Of a stretch of DNA of 39,390 nt, positions 1 through 8,856 are shown in pieces (position 1 is the first letter of the stretch; each line of letters starts with the position of its first letter). The position numbers and the translations under genes are program-made. Under the pieces are notes generated by a model that was not told the DNA's origin, made no database searches, and saw only the letters and a program-made list of their open reading frames with translations. Source of the DNA: Patescibacteria group bacterium (GTDB lineage: Bacteria; Patescibacteriota; Microgenomatia; UBA1406; GWC2-37-13). The DNA is taken from NCBI GenBank assembly GCA_026416375.1, contig JAOAFI010000024.1, positions 1-39,390 on the forward strand, read 5' to 3'.

Positions 1-843
1 GAACATCCGCCTCTTGGAAAAAATTTAATTGGTCTTTTTTCCCTTTATTTAAAAAATGAATATTTTTTTAGTATTTTTTCAGGGCTTTTTGCTCTTTTTT
101 CTTTTTATCTTTTAAGTCAAAATTTTTTAAAAAACAAAATATTGTCTATTATTTTAAGTTTGATTATTGCTTTTGAACCTTTATTTGCTGCCAATTATTT
201 TTCCAACAATTTAGACTTGTTGGTTTTTGCTTTTTTAAACTTATATTTTTATTTTATTTTCAAATACTTAGAAAACAAAAAAATAAAAAATATTATTTTT
301 TTAAATATTTTATTAGGAATAATTATCAGTGTTAAATTTTATCTTTTGGCTCTTCCTATAATTGCCTCAACTCTTTTTTATTTTTTAATTAAAAAAGATA
401 AAAGATTTATATTTTTTTATTTGTTAACTTTACCTTTAACAGGAATAGTATTAGTTTTAAACTATTTTCAGTATTTTTCAAAAAATCATTCTTTTATTGA
501 TTTTTTAAAACTTCAAAAATATATCTTTGTTTTTCATATTCAAGGTAGAGAAAAAGCATTAAACTTAAATTTTTCTATTTTTGAACTTTTATTTTTTGGA
601 AAATATTATCCTAATCTAAAAAACTGGACTTTTGAAAAACATTATAGTATTTTTTGGTTAATTGTTTCTTTTTTTGGTTATTTAAGTTTAATCTTCAAAA
701 AATATTTTTCGCCTATTTCTTCCTGGATAATTTTTTATACTTTTTTTCAAATGTTTTCTTTTACTAGCGCTAAATATTTAATTATTCTTCTTCCTTTTTT
801 ATATTTAAGTTTTTTTAATCTTCTAAATCAAAAAATAAAGTAA
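1..843 (+). CDS. PMT/GT39-like membrane glycosyltransferase, 5' partial
   Basis: The reading frame is open from base 1, so the gene starts upstream; the tracked start at 142 is an internal TTG. The first codons read EHPPLGK, a motif typical of the PMT (GT39) dolichyl/polyprenyl-phosphate sugar transferases, where it follows the catalytic acidic loop. The rest is a run of hydrophobic segments separated by short Lys/Asn-rich loops, with a short charged C-terminus (NQKIK). The family moves a sugar from a lipid-phosphate carrier to an extracytoplasmic acceptor; the acceptor here is unknown. The gene heads a same-strand glycosyltransferase cluster, and nine bases separate it from the next gene. 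The catalytic N-terminus lies outside the window, so substrate cannot be inferred. Confidence 0.75.
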   Translation, partial: EHPPLGKNLIGLFSLYLKNEYFFSIFSGLFALFSFYLLSQNFLKNKILSIILSLIIAFEPLFAANYFSNNLDLLVFAFLNLYFYFIFKYLENKKIKNIIFLNILLGIIISVKFYLLALPIIASTLFYFLIKKDKRFIFFYLLTLPLTGIVLVLNYFQYFSKNHSFIDFLKLQKYIFVFHIQGREKALNLNFSIFELLFFGKYYPNLKNWTFEKHYSIFWLIVSFFGYLSLIFKKYFSPISSWIIFYTFFQMFSFTSAKYLIILLPFLYLSFFNLLNQKIK

Positions 844-846
844 AAT
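841..846 (+). promoter_or_regulatory. Possible -10 box of the GT2 gene at 853
   Basis: TAAAAT begins on the stop codon of the preceding gene and lies 6 nt before the ATG at 853, the same spacing as stronger promoters in the window. No convincing -35 is visible and AT-rich sequence gives such boxes by chance, so this is a weak call. Confidence 0.3.
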
Positions 847-852
847 ATATAT

Positions 853-1626
853 ATGAAAACAAAAAATCAAAAGACATCCTTAGTGTGTCCAAGGCTAGAC
901 ACCTTTAATGTGTCCAATATTACTGTTTTAATTTATACATTCAAAAAAAATAATCAAATTAATGATTCAATAAAAAACGCAAAAATATTGACCGATAACA
1001 TTATTCTTGTTTATCCTGATTCTTCAATTGTTGAAACTGTTAGAGAAAAAGGCATAAGAGAAGCAAAAACTGACTGGGTACTTCTTCTTGATGCTGATGA
1101 AAGAATTTCTTTAAAACTAGCTGAAGAAATAAAAACAATAATCGCTGATTATCAAAAATCTAAAAATCAACAATTACCAACTCATTTTAAAATTCCAAGA
1201 AAAAATATTTTTGGACAAAAAAAATGGCTACGCTGGGGAGGCTGGTGGCCCGATTATCAAATAAGATTAATCAATAAAAAATACTTTGTTTCTTGGCCAA
1301 AAATAATTCATTCAACGCCAATAATCAAAGGAAATTTTGGTTTTTTAAAAAATCCTCTTTATCATTATTTTCACGGAGATTTAGAAAAAATGGTTGAAAA
1401 AACTATTATTTTTGAAAACATTGAATCTGAGCTTTTATATCAATCAGGAAAAAATGCCAATGTTTTGATTTTTTTTCGAAAATTTATCGCTGAACTTTGG
1501 CGAAGATTTTTTAAAAATCTTGGTTTTTTAGACGGCACAATAGGAATAATTGAGTCTATTTATCAAGCTTTTTCAAAAACAATTACTTATTTATTTTTAT
1601 ATGAAAAAAATAGATTTAAAAAATAA
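853..1626 (+). CDS. GT2-family glycosyltransferase (WaaE-like)
   Basis: 257 aa. The core WVLLLDADERIS contains the DXD-type metal/nucleotide-sugar site of GT-A enzymes, and RWGGWWPDYQIRL followed by HSTP...YHYFHG matches the C-terminal half of WaaE/KdtX-like GT2 enzymes that decorate cell-surface glycans. The N-terminus is odd: about 22 residues (including LVCPRLDTF) precede the first beta strand ITVLIYTF, and the usual stretch between the second strand and the DXD region is compressed. The extra N-terminal residues are encoded by a GC-richer inverted-repeat block (879-917). Its 3' end overlaps the next glycosyltransferase by 26 nt. The family is clear; the sugar and acceptor are not. A damaged or altered N-terminal nucleotide-binding half is possible. 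Confidence 0.75.
   Translation: MKTKNQKTSLVCPRLDTFNVSNITVLIYTFKKNNQINDSIKNAKILTDNIILVYPDSSIVETVREKGIREAKTDWVLLLDADERISLKLAEEIKTIIADYQKSKNQQLPTHFKIPRKNIFGQKKWLRWGGWWPDYQIRLINKKYFVSWPKIIHSTPIIKGNFGFLKNPLYHYFHGDLEKMVEKTIIFENIESELLYQSGKNANVLIFFRKFIAELWRRFFKNLGFLDGTIGIIESIYQAFSKTITYLFLYEKNRFKK
885..915 (+). repeat. GC-richer inverted repeat block inside GT2 gene
   Basis: GTGTCC at 885-890, GACACC at 898-903 and GTGTCC at 910-915 form alternating inverted repeats with 7-8 nt loops (stem GTGTC/GACAC). The surrounding 39 bases (877-915) hold 18 G/C, far above the flanking DNA. The block is in frame and encodes the unusual N-terminal segment of the glycosyltransferase. It resembles a small dispersed repeat, but no second copy was noticed in this window. 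Confidence 0.5.
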
Positions 1627-2689
1627 AAAAGTGGCTCTTTATAATCCTTTTATTGAGACTTTAGGCGGAGGCGAAAAACATATTTTTTTAATCCTTGATA
1701 TTTTTTGGAAAAATGGCGCTCAAATTAATATTTTTTGGGATAAAAATATTTCAAAAGAACTTGAAAATAGATTTCCACTAGCTTTATTTAAAAAAACAAA
1801 ATGGCTTCCAAAAAAACTTATCTGCTCATCTTTAAATGCTTTAAAAACTTTAAAAAACTTTGATTATTTTTTTTACATAACAGACGGCAGTTATTTTTTC
1901 TCAAGCGCCAAAAAAAATTTTGTTTTTGCTATGGTGCCGGATAAAAAACTTTATAATTTAAATTTTTTAAATCGTTTAAAATTATGGAATTATCAATTTA
2001 TCAGCAACTCGCTTTATACTGCTGAATGGCTTAAAAAATGGAGAATAAAATCAACAATAATTAATCCTTATATTGAAGAAAATTTTTTTGCTGAAGAAAA
2101 TATAAAAAAAGAAAAAATAATTTTATCAGTTGCTAGATTTTTTCCTCATCTTCACAGCAAAAACCAGGAAAAAATTATCAAAACATTTTTAAAATTAAAA
2201 AACATTTCTTCTTTTTTTAAAGATTATAAGCTGATTCTTGCTGGCGGACTAAAAACAGAGGATAAAAGTTATTTTCAAAATTTAAAATCATTAGCAAAAA
2301 ATGATTCATCAATAATTTTTAAACCAAATATTTCTTTTGATGAGCTTAAAAAACTTTATAAAATCTCAAATTATTTCTGGCATTTTACTGGTCTTGGAGT
2401 TGATGAAAAAAAACATCCGGAACAAGTCGAACATTTTGGAATAGCACCTCTTGAAGCAATGGCTTCTGGATGTTTTGTTTTTTGCCATAATTCCGGTGGA
2501 CCAAAAATAATTTTTCAAAATAATAAAATTGGCGTTTTGTTTAATAATGAAGATAAATTAATTAAAAATATGATTTACTTTGAAAAAAACAAAAATATTA
2601 AAAATAAAATAATTAATAAAAATATAAATAATATAAAAAACACTTTTAACTATAAAAATTTTTTTAATAAAGTTTTAACTATAATTTAA
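1601..2689 (+). CDS. GT4-family glycosyltransferase
   Basis: 362 aa from the ATG at 1601 (MKKIDLKNKKVALYNPF); the tracked start at 1550 only extends into the preceding gene. The N-terminal Rossmann domain carries GGGEKH, the glycine-rich acceptor/donor loop seen in ALG11-like GT4 enzymes. The C-terminal domain has EHFGIAPLEAMASGC followed by SGGP, the E(x7)E nucleotide-sugar phosphate-binding motif of GT-B retaining enzymes. It should act at the cytoplasmic membrane face on a lipid-linked or nucleotide-activated sugar substrate. It overlaps the upstream GT2 gene by 26 nt, which suggests translational coupling. The family is secure; specificity cannot be read from the sequence. Confidence 0.8.
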   Translation: MKKIDLKNKKVALYNPFIETLGGGEKHIFLILDIFWKNGAQINIFWDKNISKELENRFPLALFKKTKWLPKKLICSSLNALKTLKNFDYFFYITDGSYFFSSAKKNFVFAMVPDKKLYNLNFLNRLKLWNYQFISNSLYTAEWLKKWRIKSTIINPYIEENFFAEENIKKEKIILSVARFFPHLHSKNQEKIIKTFLKLKNISSFFKDYKLILAGGLKTEDKSYFQNLKSLAKNDSSIIFKPNISFDELKKLYKISNYFWHFTGLGVDEKKHPEQVEHFGIAPLEAMASGCFVFCHNSGGPKIIFQNNKIGVLFNNEDKLIKNMIYFEKNKNIKNKIINKNINNIKNTFNYKNFFNKVLTII

Positions 2690-2695
2690 TTTTTA

Positions 2696-2722
2696 TTGAT
2701 ATAAAAACATATTTGCTATAAT
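2696..2722 (+). promoter_or_regulatory. Promoter of GT2 gene at 2729, predicted leaderless
   Basis: TTGATA (2696-2701), a 15-bp spacer and an extended -10 TGC-TATAAT (2714-2722). The -10 ends 6 nt before the ATG, so the expected start of transcription coincides with the start codon. Confidence 0.6.
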
Positions 2723-2728
2723 TATTCA

Positions 2729-3625
2729 ATGAAAAAAAATTATCCCATCTCAATTATTATTCCTGTTTATAAAAACTACGAAATGTTTTATAAATACCTT
2801 GAAATTAATAAAAAATATTTTGATGGTTGTGAGGTGATTGTGATGAATGATTATCCTTTTGAAAATATTAGTAGCCAAATTAAAAAAATTTATTCTTTAG
2901 CTGTTGTTGTTAATAATAAAAAAAATTTAGGCTTTGCCGGCAATATTAATAAAGGAGTAAAACTGGCTAAAAGAAACTATATTTTTTTAATGAACTCTGA
3001 TGTTGTTTTAAAAAATGATTCATTTAAAAAATCGCTTTTTCATTTTAAAAAAAACAAAAATCTATTTGCAGTTGGCTTTGCCCAAGAAGAAAAAGACAAA
3101 AGAATTGTCGGTTCAAATTTAGGTTATTTTAAAAACGGCTTTATCAATCATTCAAGCAAACCAATTAAAAATCAATCACCAATTATTAATTTTTGGGCTG
3201 AGGGCGGAACATCAATTTTTAACCGCAAAATATTTATAGAATTAGGTCTTCTTGATGATCTTTTCAATCCTTTTTACTGGGAAGATATTGATTTGTCATA
3301 TCGCGCCTGGAAGGCTGGATATAAGATAATTTTTGACCCAACAATTGTTGTTAAACATCATCATGAATCAACGATCGGCAAATACTTCCAGCAAAAAAAA
3401 ATCTTAAAAACTGCTTTTCGCAATCAGCTTTTTTTTCATTGGAAAAACATAACAGATAAAGATATATTAACTAATCACCTAATTAATCTGTCAAAATATT
3501 TTTTTACTCCTGGATTTTTTAATGCTTTAATAAAACTTCCTTTAATTCTTAAAAATAGAAAAAAAAATATTAAAATTTTTAAAAAAACAGACAAAGAAAT
3601 ATTAAATTTATTTAAAAATCTATGA
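2729..3625 (+). CDS. GT2-family rhamnosyltransferase-like glycosyltransferase
   Basis: 298 aa. A standard GT-A fold is readable: SIIIPVYKN at the N-terminus, NLGFAGNINKG, the DXD-equivalent MNSDVVL at about residue 90, then GGTSIFNRKIF and the catalytic-base region PFYWEDIDLSYRAWKAGY. These are typical of RfbF/WbbL-like GT2 enzymes that build cell-surface polysaccharide. No transmembrane segment is obvious, so it is likely peripheral on the cytoplasmic face. The gene has its own promoter with a perfect -10 and ends in TGA, overlapping the next start as ATGA, so the two are probably cotranscribed and coupled. The exact sugar is not predictable. Confidence 0.85.
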   Translation: MKKNYPISIIIPVYKNYEMFYKYLEINKKYFDGCEVIVMNDYPFENISSQIKKIYSLAVVVNNKKNLGFAGNINKGVKLAKRNYIFLMNSDVVLKNDSFKKSLFHFKKNKNLFAVGFAQEEKDKRIVGSNLGYFKNGFINHSSKPIKNQSPIINFWAEGGTSIFNRKIFIELGLLDDLFNPFYWEDIDLSYRAWKAGYKIIFDPTIVVKHHHESTIGKYFQQKKILKTAFRNQLFFHWKNITDKDILTNHLINLSKYFFTPGFFNALIKLPLILKNRKKNIKIFKKTDKEILNLFKNL

Positions 3626-5199
3626 AAAAATATTCAATTTCAATAATTTTAATTTTAATAAGCATCTTATCAGTTATTCTTTTTTTTTATAAATTAAATT
3701 CTTCGCCTCCTTTTCTTAATGCTGATGAAGCAACAAATGCTTATGATGCTTATTCAATTTTAAAAACCAGCAAAGATCAATATGGAAATTTTTTGCCTTT
3801 TAGATTTCAATCTTTTGGAGATTATAAACTGCCTCTTTTAACTTACTTAGCTGTTCCTTGGATAAAATTTTTTGGCTTAAATGAATTATCAATAAGACTT
3901 GTTAATCTTCCTTTTGTTTTTTTATTTCCAATAATAATTTATCTTTTAGTTAAAGAATTTTTTAATAATAAAATTATCGCTATAATCGCCTCTTTTTTAT
4001 CTGCTTTTTCCCCAGGCCTTCAGCTTTTAGGACGTCATGCCCATGAAGGCTATATGACTGTTTTTTTTCTCACTTTAACTTTTTATTTTCTTATAAAGTT
4101 TATTAAAGAAAAAAAAACTATTCATTATTTATTATTTATTATTTTTTATTTGTCAATGTTGTTTGGCTATCATCCTTCACGTCTTTGGGCTGGATTTATA
4201 ATTTTATTTTTAATTTATTTTATTTCTAAAAAAAAATTAAATCTAATATATTTTATTGGTGTTATAATTATTACTTTATTTTTTATTTATACTGATATTA
4301 AATACTCGCCAACTAGAATTCAAAATCTTTTATTTTTTAAAACATCAGGATTTTCAAGCAAACTTTATGAGTTAAAAATTGAATCTCCTCTTCCTTTTAT
4401 ACATAATTTTTTAAGTCTTTCTATAAAAGAAGTTATCAATAACTATTTAATTTATTTTTCTCCAGAATTTTTAGTATTAAGAGGCGATGATAATATTCGT
4501 TTTGGTTTTCCTGGAGTTTCGCCAATTACTCCAGTTGAGTATTTTTTTATATTTGTCGGTCTTTATTTTTTATTTAAAAATAAAGAAAAATGGCGTTATT
4601 TAATTTTAGCTATGATTTTATTTTCTCCTTTGTCAGGATCACTTTCTTGGGCAAAACAATCATTAACAAGAACAGTTTTTATTTTTATTCCTCTTATTGC
4701 CACAATTAGTTATGGTTTTTTTCATTTTTTATATAAAAAAAATTATTTTTACTTATTAATAATTATTTTTTCTTATTTAATATTTTTATTTTATTCATGG
4801 GAATTTTATCTTTTTCATTATCCTAAAAAAGCTCTTGTTGTCAGAAGCTGGCAAGCAGGATATAAAGAATTAGCAAATTATATTAAAGAAAATTACAACA
4901 ATTTTGATAAATTTTATATCACTAAAAAAAATGGTCAACCATATATTTTTCTTCTTTTTTATCTTCAATATCCTCCAGAAAAATTTCAAAAACAAGCAAA
5001 AACAACAAATCCTGATGAATACGGATTTACTCAAATTAACGAATTTGATAAATTTTATTTTAATGTTTGGCCGATAAAAGAAAAAAATCGATATGTTGTT
5101 ATTGGTTATCCTGATGATTTTGATTTATCAAAAGAAAAAAATTTAAAAGAAATAAAAATTGGAACTGAAAAAATCTTTTTAATTAAAGAAGTAAAATAA
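3622..5199 (+). CDS. PMT-like multi-spanning glycosyltransferase
   Basis: 525 aa. After an N-terminal helix comes NADEATNAYDAY, the acidic extracytoplasmic loop of GT39/PMT_2 enzymes (the DE pair is the catalytic site), followed by GDYKLPLLTYL and a long series of hydrophobic helices up to about residue 400. The last 120 residues form a soluble domain. The family uses polyprenyl-phosphate sugars to glycosylate proteins or lipids outside the membrane. It starts in an ATGA overlap with the GT2 gene and is the last gene of the cluster. Together with the partial gene at the window start this gives two PMT-like enzymes within 5 kb, consistent with glycan or glycoprotein assembly at the cell surface. 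Confidence 0.8.
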   Translation: MKKYSISIILILISILSVILFFYKLNSSPPFLNADEATNAYDAYSILKTSKDQYGNFLPFRFQSFGDYKLPLLTYLAVPWIKFFGLNELSIRLVNLPFVFLFPIIIYLLVKEFFNNKIIAIIASFLSAFSPGLQLLGRHAHEGYMTVFFLTLTFYFLIKFIKEKKTIHYLLFIIFYLSMLFGYHPSRLWAGFIILFLIYFISKKKLNLIYFIGVIIITLFFIYTDIKYSPTRIQNLLFFKTSGFSSKLYELKIESPLPFIHNFLSLSIKEVINNYLIYFSPEFLVLRGDDNIRFGFPGVSPITPVEYFFIFVGLYFLFKNKEKWRYLILAMILFSPLSGSLSWAKQSLTRTVFIFIPLIATISYGFFHFLYKKNYFYLLIIIFSYLIFLFYSWEFYLFHYPKKALVVRSWQAGYKELANYIKENYNNFDKFYITKKNGQPYIFLLFYLQYPPEKFQKQAKTTNPDEYGFTQINEFDKFYFNVWPIKEKNRYVVIGYPDDFDLSKEKNLKEIKIGTEKIFLIKEVK

Positions 5200-5203
5200 A
5201 AAA

Positions 5204-5872
5204 TTAAATAAATGCTAAATAAATAATAATATTATAAAATGCATGAATTAAAATTGGCGCTATCAAGCTTTTTTTCCAAAGAAAAATAATTCCATTTATC
5301 ATTGATAAAAGCAAATCAGTAGTTAAAAACATTAAAAGCATCTGTCCATTAATTCTTGGATTAACAAATAATATTGGAACATGAAGGAAAAAAAATAAAA
5401 CACTTGCAAAAAAAGTTGAAGAATAAATATTTTTTGATTCTTCATATAATTTCTTTAAAACAAAACCTCTTGATAATATTTCTTCTGTTATTCCTGTAGC
5501 TAAAGAAGTAAAAAAAATCAATAAAAAATTATTAATTCCAGGAAAATTATTTAACAAAATCATTTTTTTGTCTCGAAAATAAATAGAAAAAAAAGCAACT
5601 AATAAAAATATTCCACCAATAAACATACTATTTAAAATATCTTTAATGACTATTTTGGGTTTAAAATGAAAATAAAGACTTTCAAAAATTGGTTTTTTAT
5701 CAATATTTTTAATATAGTAAAAAACAGGAAAAACAAAAACTAAAGGTTTTGCTATAAATTCATCAAACCACTCAGGCATTTTTAAATAAGCACGGTAAAA
5801 TGCCCAGACAATAAGAATAACTGCCCAGAAATTAAGCGCTCTTTGAGTTGGTGTTATTTTTTCTTTTACCAT
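5204..5872 (-). CDS. CPBP-family intramembrane metalloprotease
   Basis: 222 aa with about six hydrophobic segments. The CPBP (Abi/CAAX protease-like) motifs are present: motif 1 TEEILSRG (EExxxR), motif 2 FFFLHV and motif 3 HAFYN. These supply the glutamates, histidines and asparagine thought to bind the catalytic metal within the membrane. Bacterial members cleave membrane-bound peptides or act in bacteriocin self-protection; the substrate here is unknown. It lies 21 bp downstream of rpoD on the same strand and is probably read from the dnaG-rpoD transcript. It ends 4 bp from the convergent glycosyltransferase gene, with no hairpin terminator visible between them. Confidence 0.85.
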   Translation of the reverse strand: MVKEKITPTQRALNFWAVILIVWAFYRAYLKMPEWFDEFIAKPLVFVFPVFYYIKNIDKKPIFESLYFHFKPKIVIKDILNSMFIGGIFLLVAFFSIYFRDKKMILLNNFPGINNFLLIFFTSLATGITEEILSRGFVLKKLYEESKNIYSSTFFASVLFFFLHVPILFVNPRINGQMLLMFLTTDLLLSMINGIIFLWKKSLIAPILIHAFYNIIIYLAFI

Positions 5873-5893
5873 AAATAATTATTTATATATTTA

Positions 5894-6991
5894 TTATTCC
5901 AAAAAATCTCTTAATTTTCGAGCTCTTGTTGGATGTTTTAGTTTTCTTATAGCTTTTGCCTCAATCTGTCTTATTCGCTCTCGTGTTACTTTAAATTCTT
6001 TGCCGACTTCTTCTAATGTTTTTGGCTTGCCATCTTCTAATCCAAATCTCATTACTAAAACTTTTCTTTCTCTTGGAGATAAAGTATCAAGAACTTTTGA
6101 TAAAGCATCTTTTAACAATTCTCTTGAAACTTTATCATATAAAGTCGGCTGATTAGCATCGCTTACAAATTGTTCTAAAGTTGCTTCTTTATCATCTCCA
6201 ATTGGAGTAGAAAGAGAACGAGGTTGTTGAGAAATTTTTATTAAATTCTCAATTTCATCAACTGACATCTGCATTTCTTTAGCAATTTCTTTTATTTTTG
6301 GCTCTCTTCCTAATTTTTGAGTTAATTTTCGCTGAGTTTTATAAAATCTATTAATATGATCAACCATATGAACTGGAATCCTGATTGTTCTTGATTGATC
6401 AGCAATTGCTCTTGTTATTGCCTGTCTTATCCACCAAGTTGCATAAGTAGAAAATTTAAAACCACGTCTCCAATCATATTTTTCTACTCCTCTTATTAAT
6501 CCCTTATTTCCTTCTTGAATTAAATCAAGAAAAGACAATCGACGACCAAGATATTTTTTTGCAATTGACACTACTAATCTTAAATTTGCTTTAATTAATT
6601 TTTCTTTTGCTTTTTTATCACCTTTTTCATATTTTTTTGCTAATTCTATTTCATCATCAAAAGTTAAAAGCGGAGTTTTTCCAATTTCTTTTAGATACAT
6701 TTTTATTGGATCTAAAGATTCTCCATGTTTTAAAACAACAAGCTGTTCTAATTCTTTCTCAATTTCTTCAACTGATTTTTTTGCATCATGCTCTTCTCTT
6801 GTTGAAATTGTTTCAAAAATATCAATTCCTTTTTTTAAAGCTTGATCAAAAAAATCATCAATTTCTTCTATATGCTTTTCAGGTTCAGAATAAACTAAAA
6901 AAACATCATCTTGAACTAAAAAACCATCTTCTTTTCCTTGATTAAGAAGTTCTTTTAATGTTTTTGGCAGATTTTGATTATTTTTCATCAT
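5894..6991 (-). CDS. rpoD: Primary sigma factor, sigma-70/RpoD
   Basis: 365 aa. Region 1.2 ([17 protein letters not shown], about residue 95), region 2 ([12 protein letters not shown]...[19 protein letters not shown], the core-binding and -10 recognition helix), region 3, and region 4 with the helix-turn-helix [20 protein letters not shown] for -35 recognition are all intact. A short acidic region 1.1-like N-terminus is present, and there is no long non-conserved insert between 1.2 and 2. This is the housekeeping sigma factor, so TTGACA/TATAAT-type promoters are expected here and are seen. It starts 19 bp after the dnaG stop. Two adjacent ATG codons (6991 and 6988) are both possible starts, and no Shine-Dalgarno is visible. 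The usual rpsU partner of dnaG-rpoD is absent. Confidence 0.97.
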   Translation of the reverse strand: MMKNNQNLPKTLKELLNQGKEDGFLVQDDVFLVYSEPEKHIEEIDDFFDQALKKGIDIFETISTREEHDAKKSVEEIEKELEQLVVLKHGESLDPIKMYLKEIGKTPLLTFDDEIELAKKYEKGDKKAKEKLIKANLRLVVSIAKKYLGRRLSFLDLIQEGNKGLIRGVEKYDWRRGFKFSTYATWWIRQAITRAIADQSRTIRIPVHMVDHINRFYKTQRKLTQKLGREPKIKEIAKEMQMSVDEIENLIKISQQPRSLSTPIGDDKEATLEQFVSDANQPTLYDKVSRELLKDALSKVLDTLSPRERKVLVMRFGLEDGKPKTLEEVGKEFKVTRERIRQIEAKAIRKLKHPTRARKLRDFLE

Positions 6992-7010
6992 ACAAGAATA
7001 AATTTTACTA

Positions 7011-8768
7011 CTATAATATGTTTTTTTCTAGTTCTTTTAATTGTCTATTCAAATTAATTAAAATTAATTTATTTTCCTGATTATCTTCTTTAATAATTAT
7101 TTCTTTTATTTTTCTTTTTATAGAATTCCTTCTTATTTCTAATACTAATTTATTAATATTCTCTTGATCTAAATCATTTTCTATTGATGAAAAAAGATAC
7201 AATTCATCAAAAACAGATTTTAATTCAAAAGATAAATAATTAATAAATTCATTTAAAACAAATTCTCTTTTTTCTTGTTTATATTTTAAAAACAAATTTA
7301 ATATTTTTTGAAAAGAAATTTGAGAAAAATCATTTGGAGAAATTATTTTAAAAATTTCTTCAGCAAATAAAAAAGGATTTTCTTTTTGAAATAAATAACT
7401 CAAAAAATATTTTTCAATAATTAATTCTCTATTTGATTTTGTTGTTTTTTTAAATTTTATTTTATTTGATTCTTTATATTTTTCTTTTTTATTAATAATT
7501 CTTAACATTTTATTAATACTTTCTTCGTCAACATTTAAAATATTAGAAATTTTTTTTACATAATAAGATTTAACAATTGGATTAGAAATTTTTTCAATAA
7601 AAGGCAAAATCATATCAGCAATCTTTTTTTTATCAGATGAAGTTTCTTCCGGATATCTTTTTCTGGCAATATCAATTAAAAAATCATATACTGGTACAGG
7701 TTTGCTGATTTCTTTTTTAAAAATTTTAATATCGCTTCTTACTGCCTCATCAGGATCTTTTCCTGAAGAAAGAGAAACTATTCTTAAATCAAATTCAAGT
7801 CTTTCAGCTTCCTCTATTGCTCTTTTTGTTGATTCAATACCTGCTTCATCCATATCAAGCATTAAAGTAATCTTTTCAGTATATCTTTTTAAAAGCAATA
7901 ATTGTTCTGTTGTTAAAGCAGTTCCTTTAATTGCTACAAAATTAGTAAAACCATACTGATAAGGAGAAATCACATCAAATTCTCCTTCAACTAAAAAAAC
8001 ATTATTTTCTTTTTTAATAGATTCTTTAGTTAAATTTATTCCATATAAAGTTTCTCTTTTGTGATAAACCGGAGTTTCTGGAGAATTAACATATTTTGCT
8101 TCTTTTGTTGAATTATCTAAAATTCTTCCTGAAAATCCAATAATAAATCCACGACTATCTTTTATTGGAAAAATTAATCTTCCTCTAAAACGATCATAAT
8201 AATTTTCTTTTTCGCTTTTAATAACAAGCCCATTTTCAAACATTTCCTCATCAGTAAATTTTTTCTTTCTTAAAAAATTTCTCAAAGAATCCCAAGAATT
8301 AGGCGCATAACCTAAATTAAAGCTTTTTATAGTTGATATTTTTATTTGTCTTGATTTAAGATAATCCATTGCTTTCTGGCCATATTTTTGATTAAATAAA
8401 ATATATGAAAAAAATTCTGAAGCTAAATTATTCATATTAATAAATCTTTCTTTTTTTTGCCAAGTTTTATCTTGAAAATTAATTTGATTTAAAATAATTC
8501 CTGTTTTTTTGGCTAATTCTTTTAAAGCTTCATAAAAAGTAATATTTTCCCACTTCATTAAAAATTTAATAACATCGCCTCCCTCACTGCAAGCTCCAAA
8601 ACAATGCCAAATTTGTCTATCAGGAGACACAATAAAAGAAGGACTTTTTTCTTGATGAAAAGGGCAAAGAGCTTTATAATTTCTTCCTGATTTTTTTAAG
8701 GTGATAAAACCGCCAATAAAATCAACAATGTCAATTCTTTTTTTCACTTCTTCTATTTGATTATCCAT
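7011..8768 (-). CDS. dnaG: DNA primase DnaG
   Basis: 585 aa. It makes RNA primers at the replication fork. The N-terminal CHC2 zinc-binding domain ([11 protein letters not shown]...[12 protein letters not shown], residues about 35-75) is followed by the RNA polymerase core with [10 protein letters not shown] and GFSGR. The TOPRIM domain has LVEGEFDVI and the metal-binding MLDMDEAG. The C-terminal third is the less conserved helicase-binding region. The zinc site is spaced CX3C (CFGAC) rather than the usual CX2C (CFGC). The ATG at 8768 follows an extended -10 box by 6 nt, so the dnaG-rpoD(-CPBP) transcript probably begins at the start codon. It is divergent from the gene at 8857. Confidence 0.97.
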   Translation of the reverse strand: MDNQIEEVKKRIDIVDFIGGFITLKKSGRNYKALCPFHQEKSPSFIVSPDRQIWHCFGACSEGGDVIKFLMKWENITFYEALKELAKKTGIILNQINFQDKTWQKKERFINMNNLASEFFSYILFNQKYGQKAMDYLKSRQIKISTIKSFNLGYAPNSWDSLRNFLRKKKFTDEEMFENGLVIKSEKENYYDRFRGRLIFPIKDSRGFIIGFSGRILDNSTKEAKYVNSPETPVYHKRETLYGINLTKESIKKENNVFLVEGEFDVISPYQYGFTNFVAIKGTALTTEQLLLLKRYTEKITLMLDMDEAGIESTKRAIEEAERLEFDLRIVSLSSGKDPDEAVRSDIKIFKKEISKPVPVYDFLIDIARKRYPEETSSDKKKIADMILPFIEKISNPIVKSYYVKKISNILNVDEESINKMLRIINKKEKYKESNKIKFKKTTKSNRELIIEKYFLSYLFQKENPFLFAEEIFKIISPNDFSQISFQKILNLFLKYKQEKREFVLNEFINYLSFELKSVFDELYLFSSIENDLDQENINKLVLEIRRNSIKRKIKEIIIKEDNQENKLILINLNRQLKELEKNIL

Positions 8769-8774
8769 GTTTAT

Positions 8775-8783
8775 ATTTTAGCA
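8775..8783 (-). promoter_or_regulatory. Extended -10 promoter of dnaG, predicted leaderless
   Basis: On the minus strand TGC-TAAAAT ends 6 nt before the dnaG ATG. No -35 sits at the ideal distance (TTGTAT is 20 bp upstream), so activity would rely on the TG extension. Confidence 0.55.
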
Positions 8784-8819
8784 GAAAATAACAATTAAAA
8801 ATACAATCTTAAATTATAT

Positions 8820-8850
8820 TTGATATTTAATATTTAATATTTTATATTAT
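8820..8850 (+). promoter_or_regulatory. Promoter of LytR_C-domain gene, predicted leaderless
   Basis: TTGATA (8820-8825), a 19-bp spacer and TATTAT (8845-8850), 6 nt before the ATG at 8857. The spacer holds short ATATTTA-type tandem repeats, so the exact boxes are uncertain. Confidence 0.45.
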
Positions 8851-8856
8851 ATTTAT

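Noticed and set aside
142-843. Tracked start of the first ORF at 142
   Set aside because: It is an internal TTG; the frame is open to base 1 and includes the PMT motif EHPPLGK, so the gene is treated as 5' partial.
1550-1600. Upstream extension of the GT4 gene to 1550
   Set aside because: The extra residues only shadow the GT2 gene in another frame; the ATG at 1601 gives a normal GT4 N-terminus.
5200-5203. Terminators at the convergent gene ends (5199/5204, 29707/29712, 38553/38559)
   Set aside because: Only 4-5 bp separate the stops and no GC-containing hairpin with a T-run is visible in either direction.
6607-6945. Plus-strand ORF antisense to rpoD, and similar shadows (7702-7959, 9789-10121, 26648-26872, 27692-27886, 34101-34316, 34631-34906)
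   Set aside because: They lie wholly or largely opposite conserved genes, show low-complexity Leu/Phe/Ser-rich composition and no family features.
8821-8856. ATATTTA tandem repeats as an origin-like AT-rich unwinding element
   Set aside because: Similar AT-rich runs are common throughout the window, and no DnaA-box cluster was noticed beside it.
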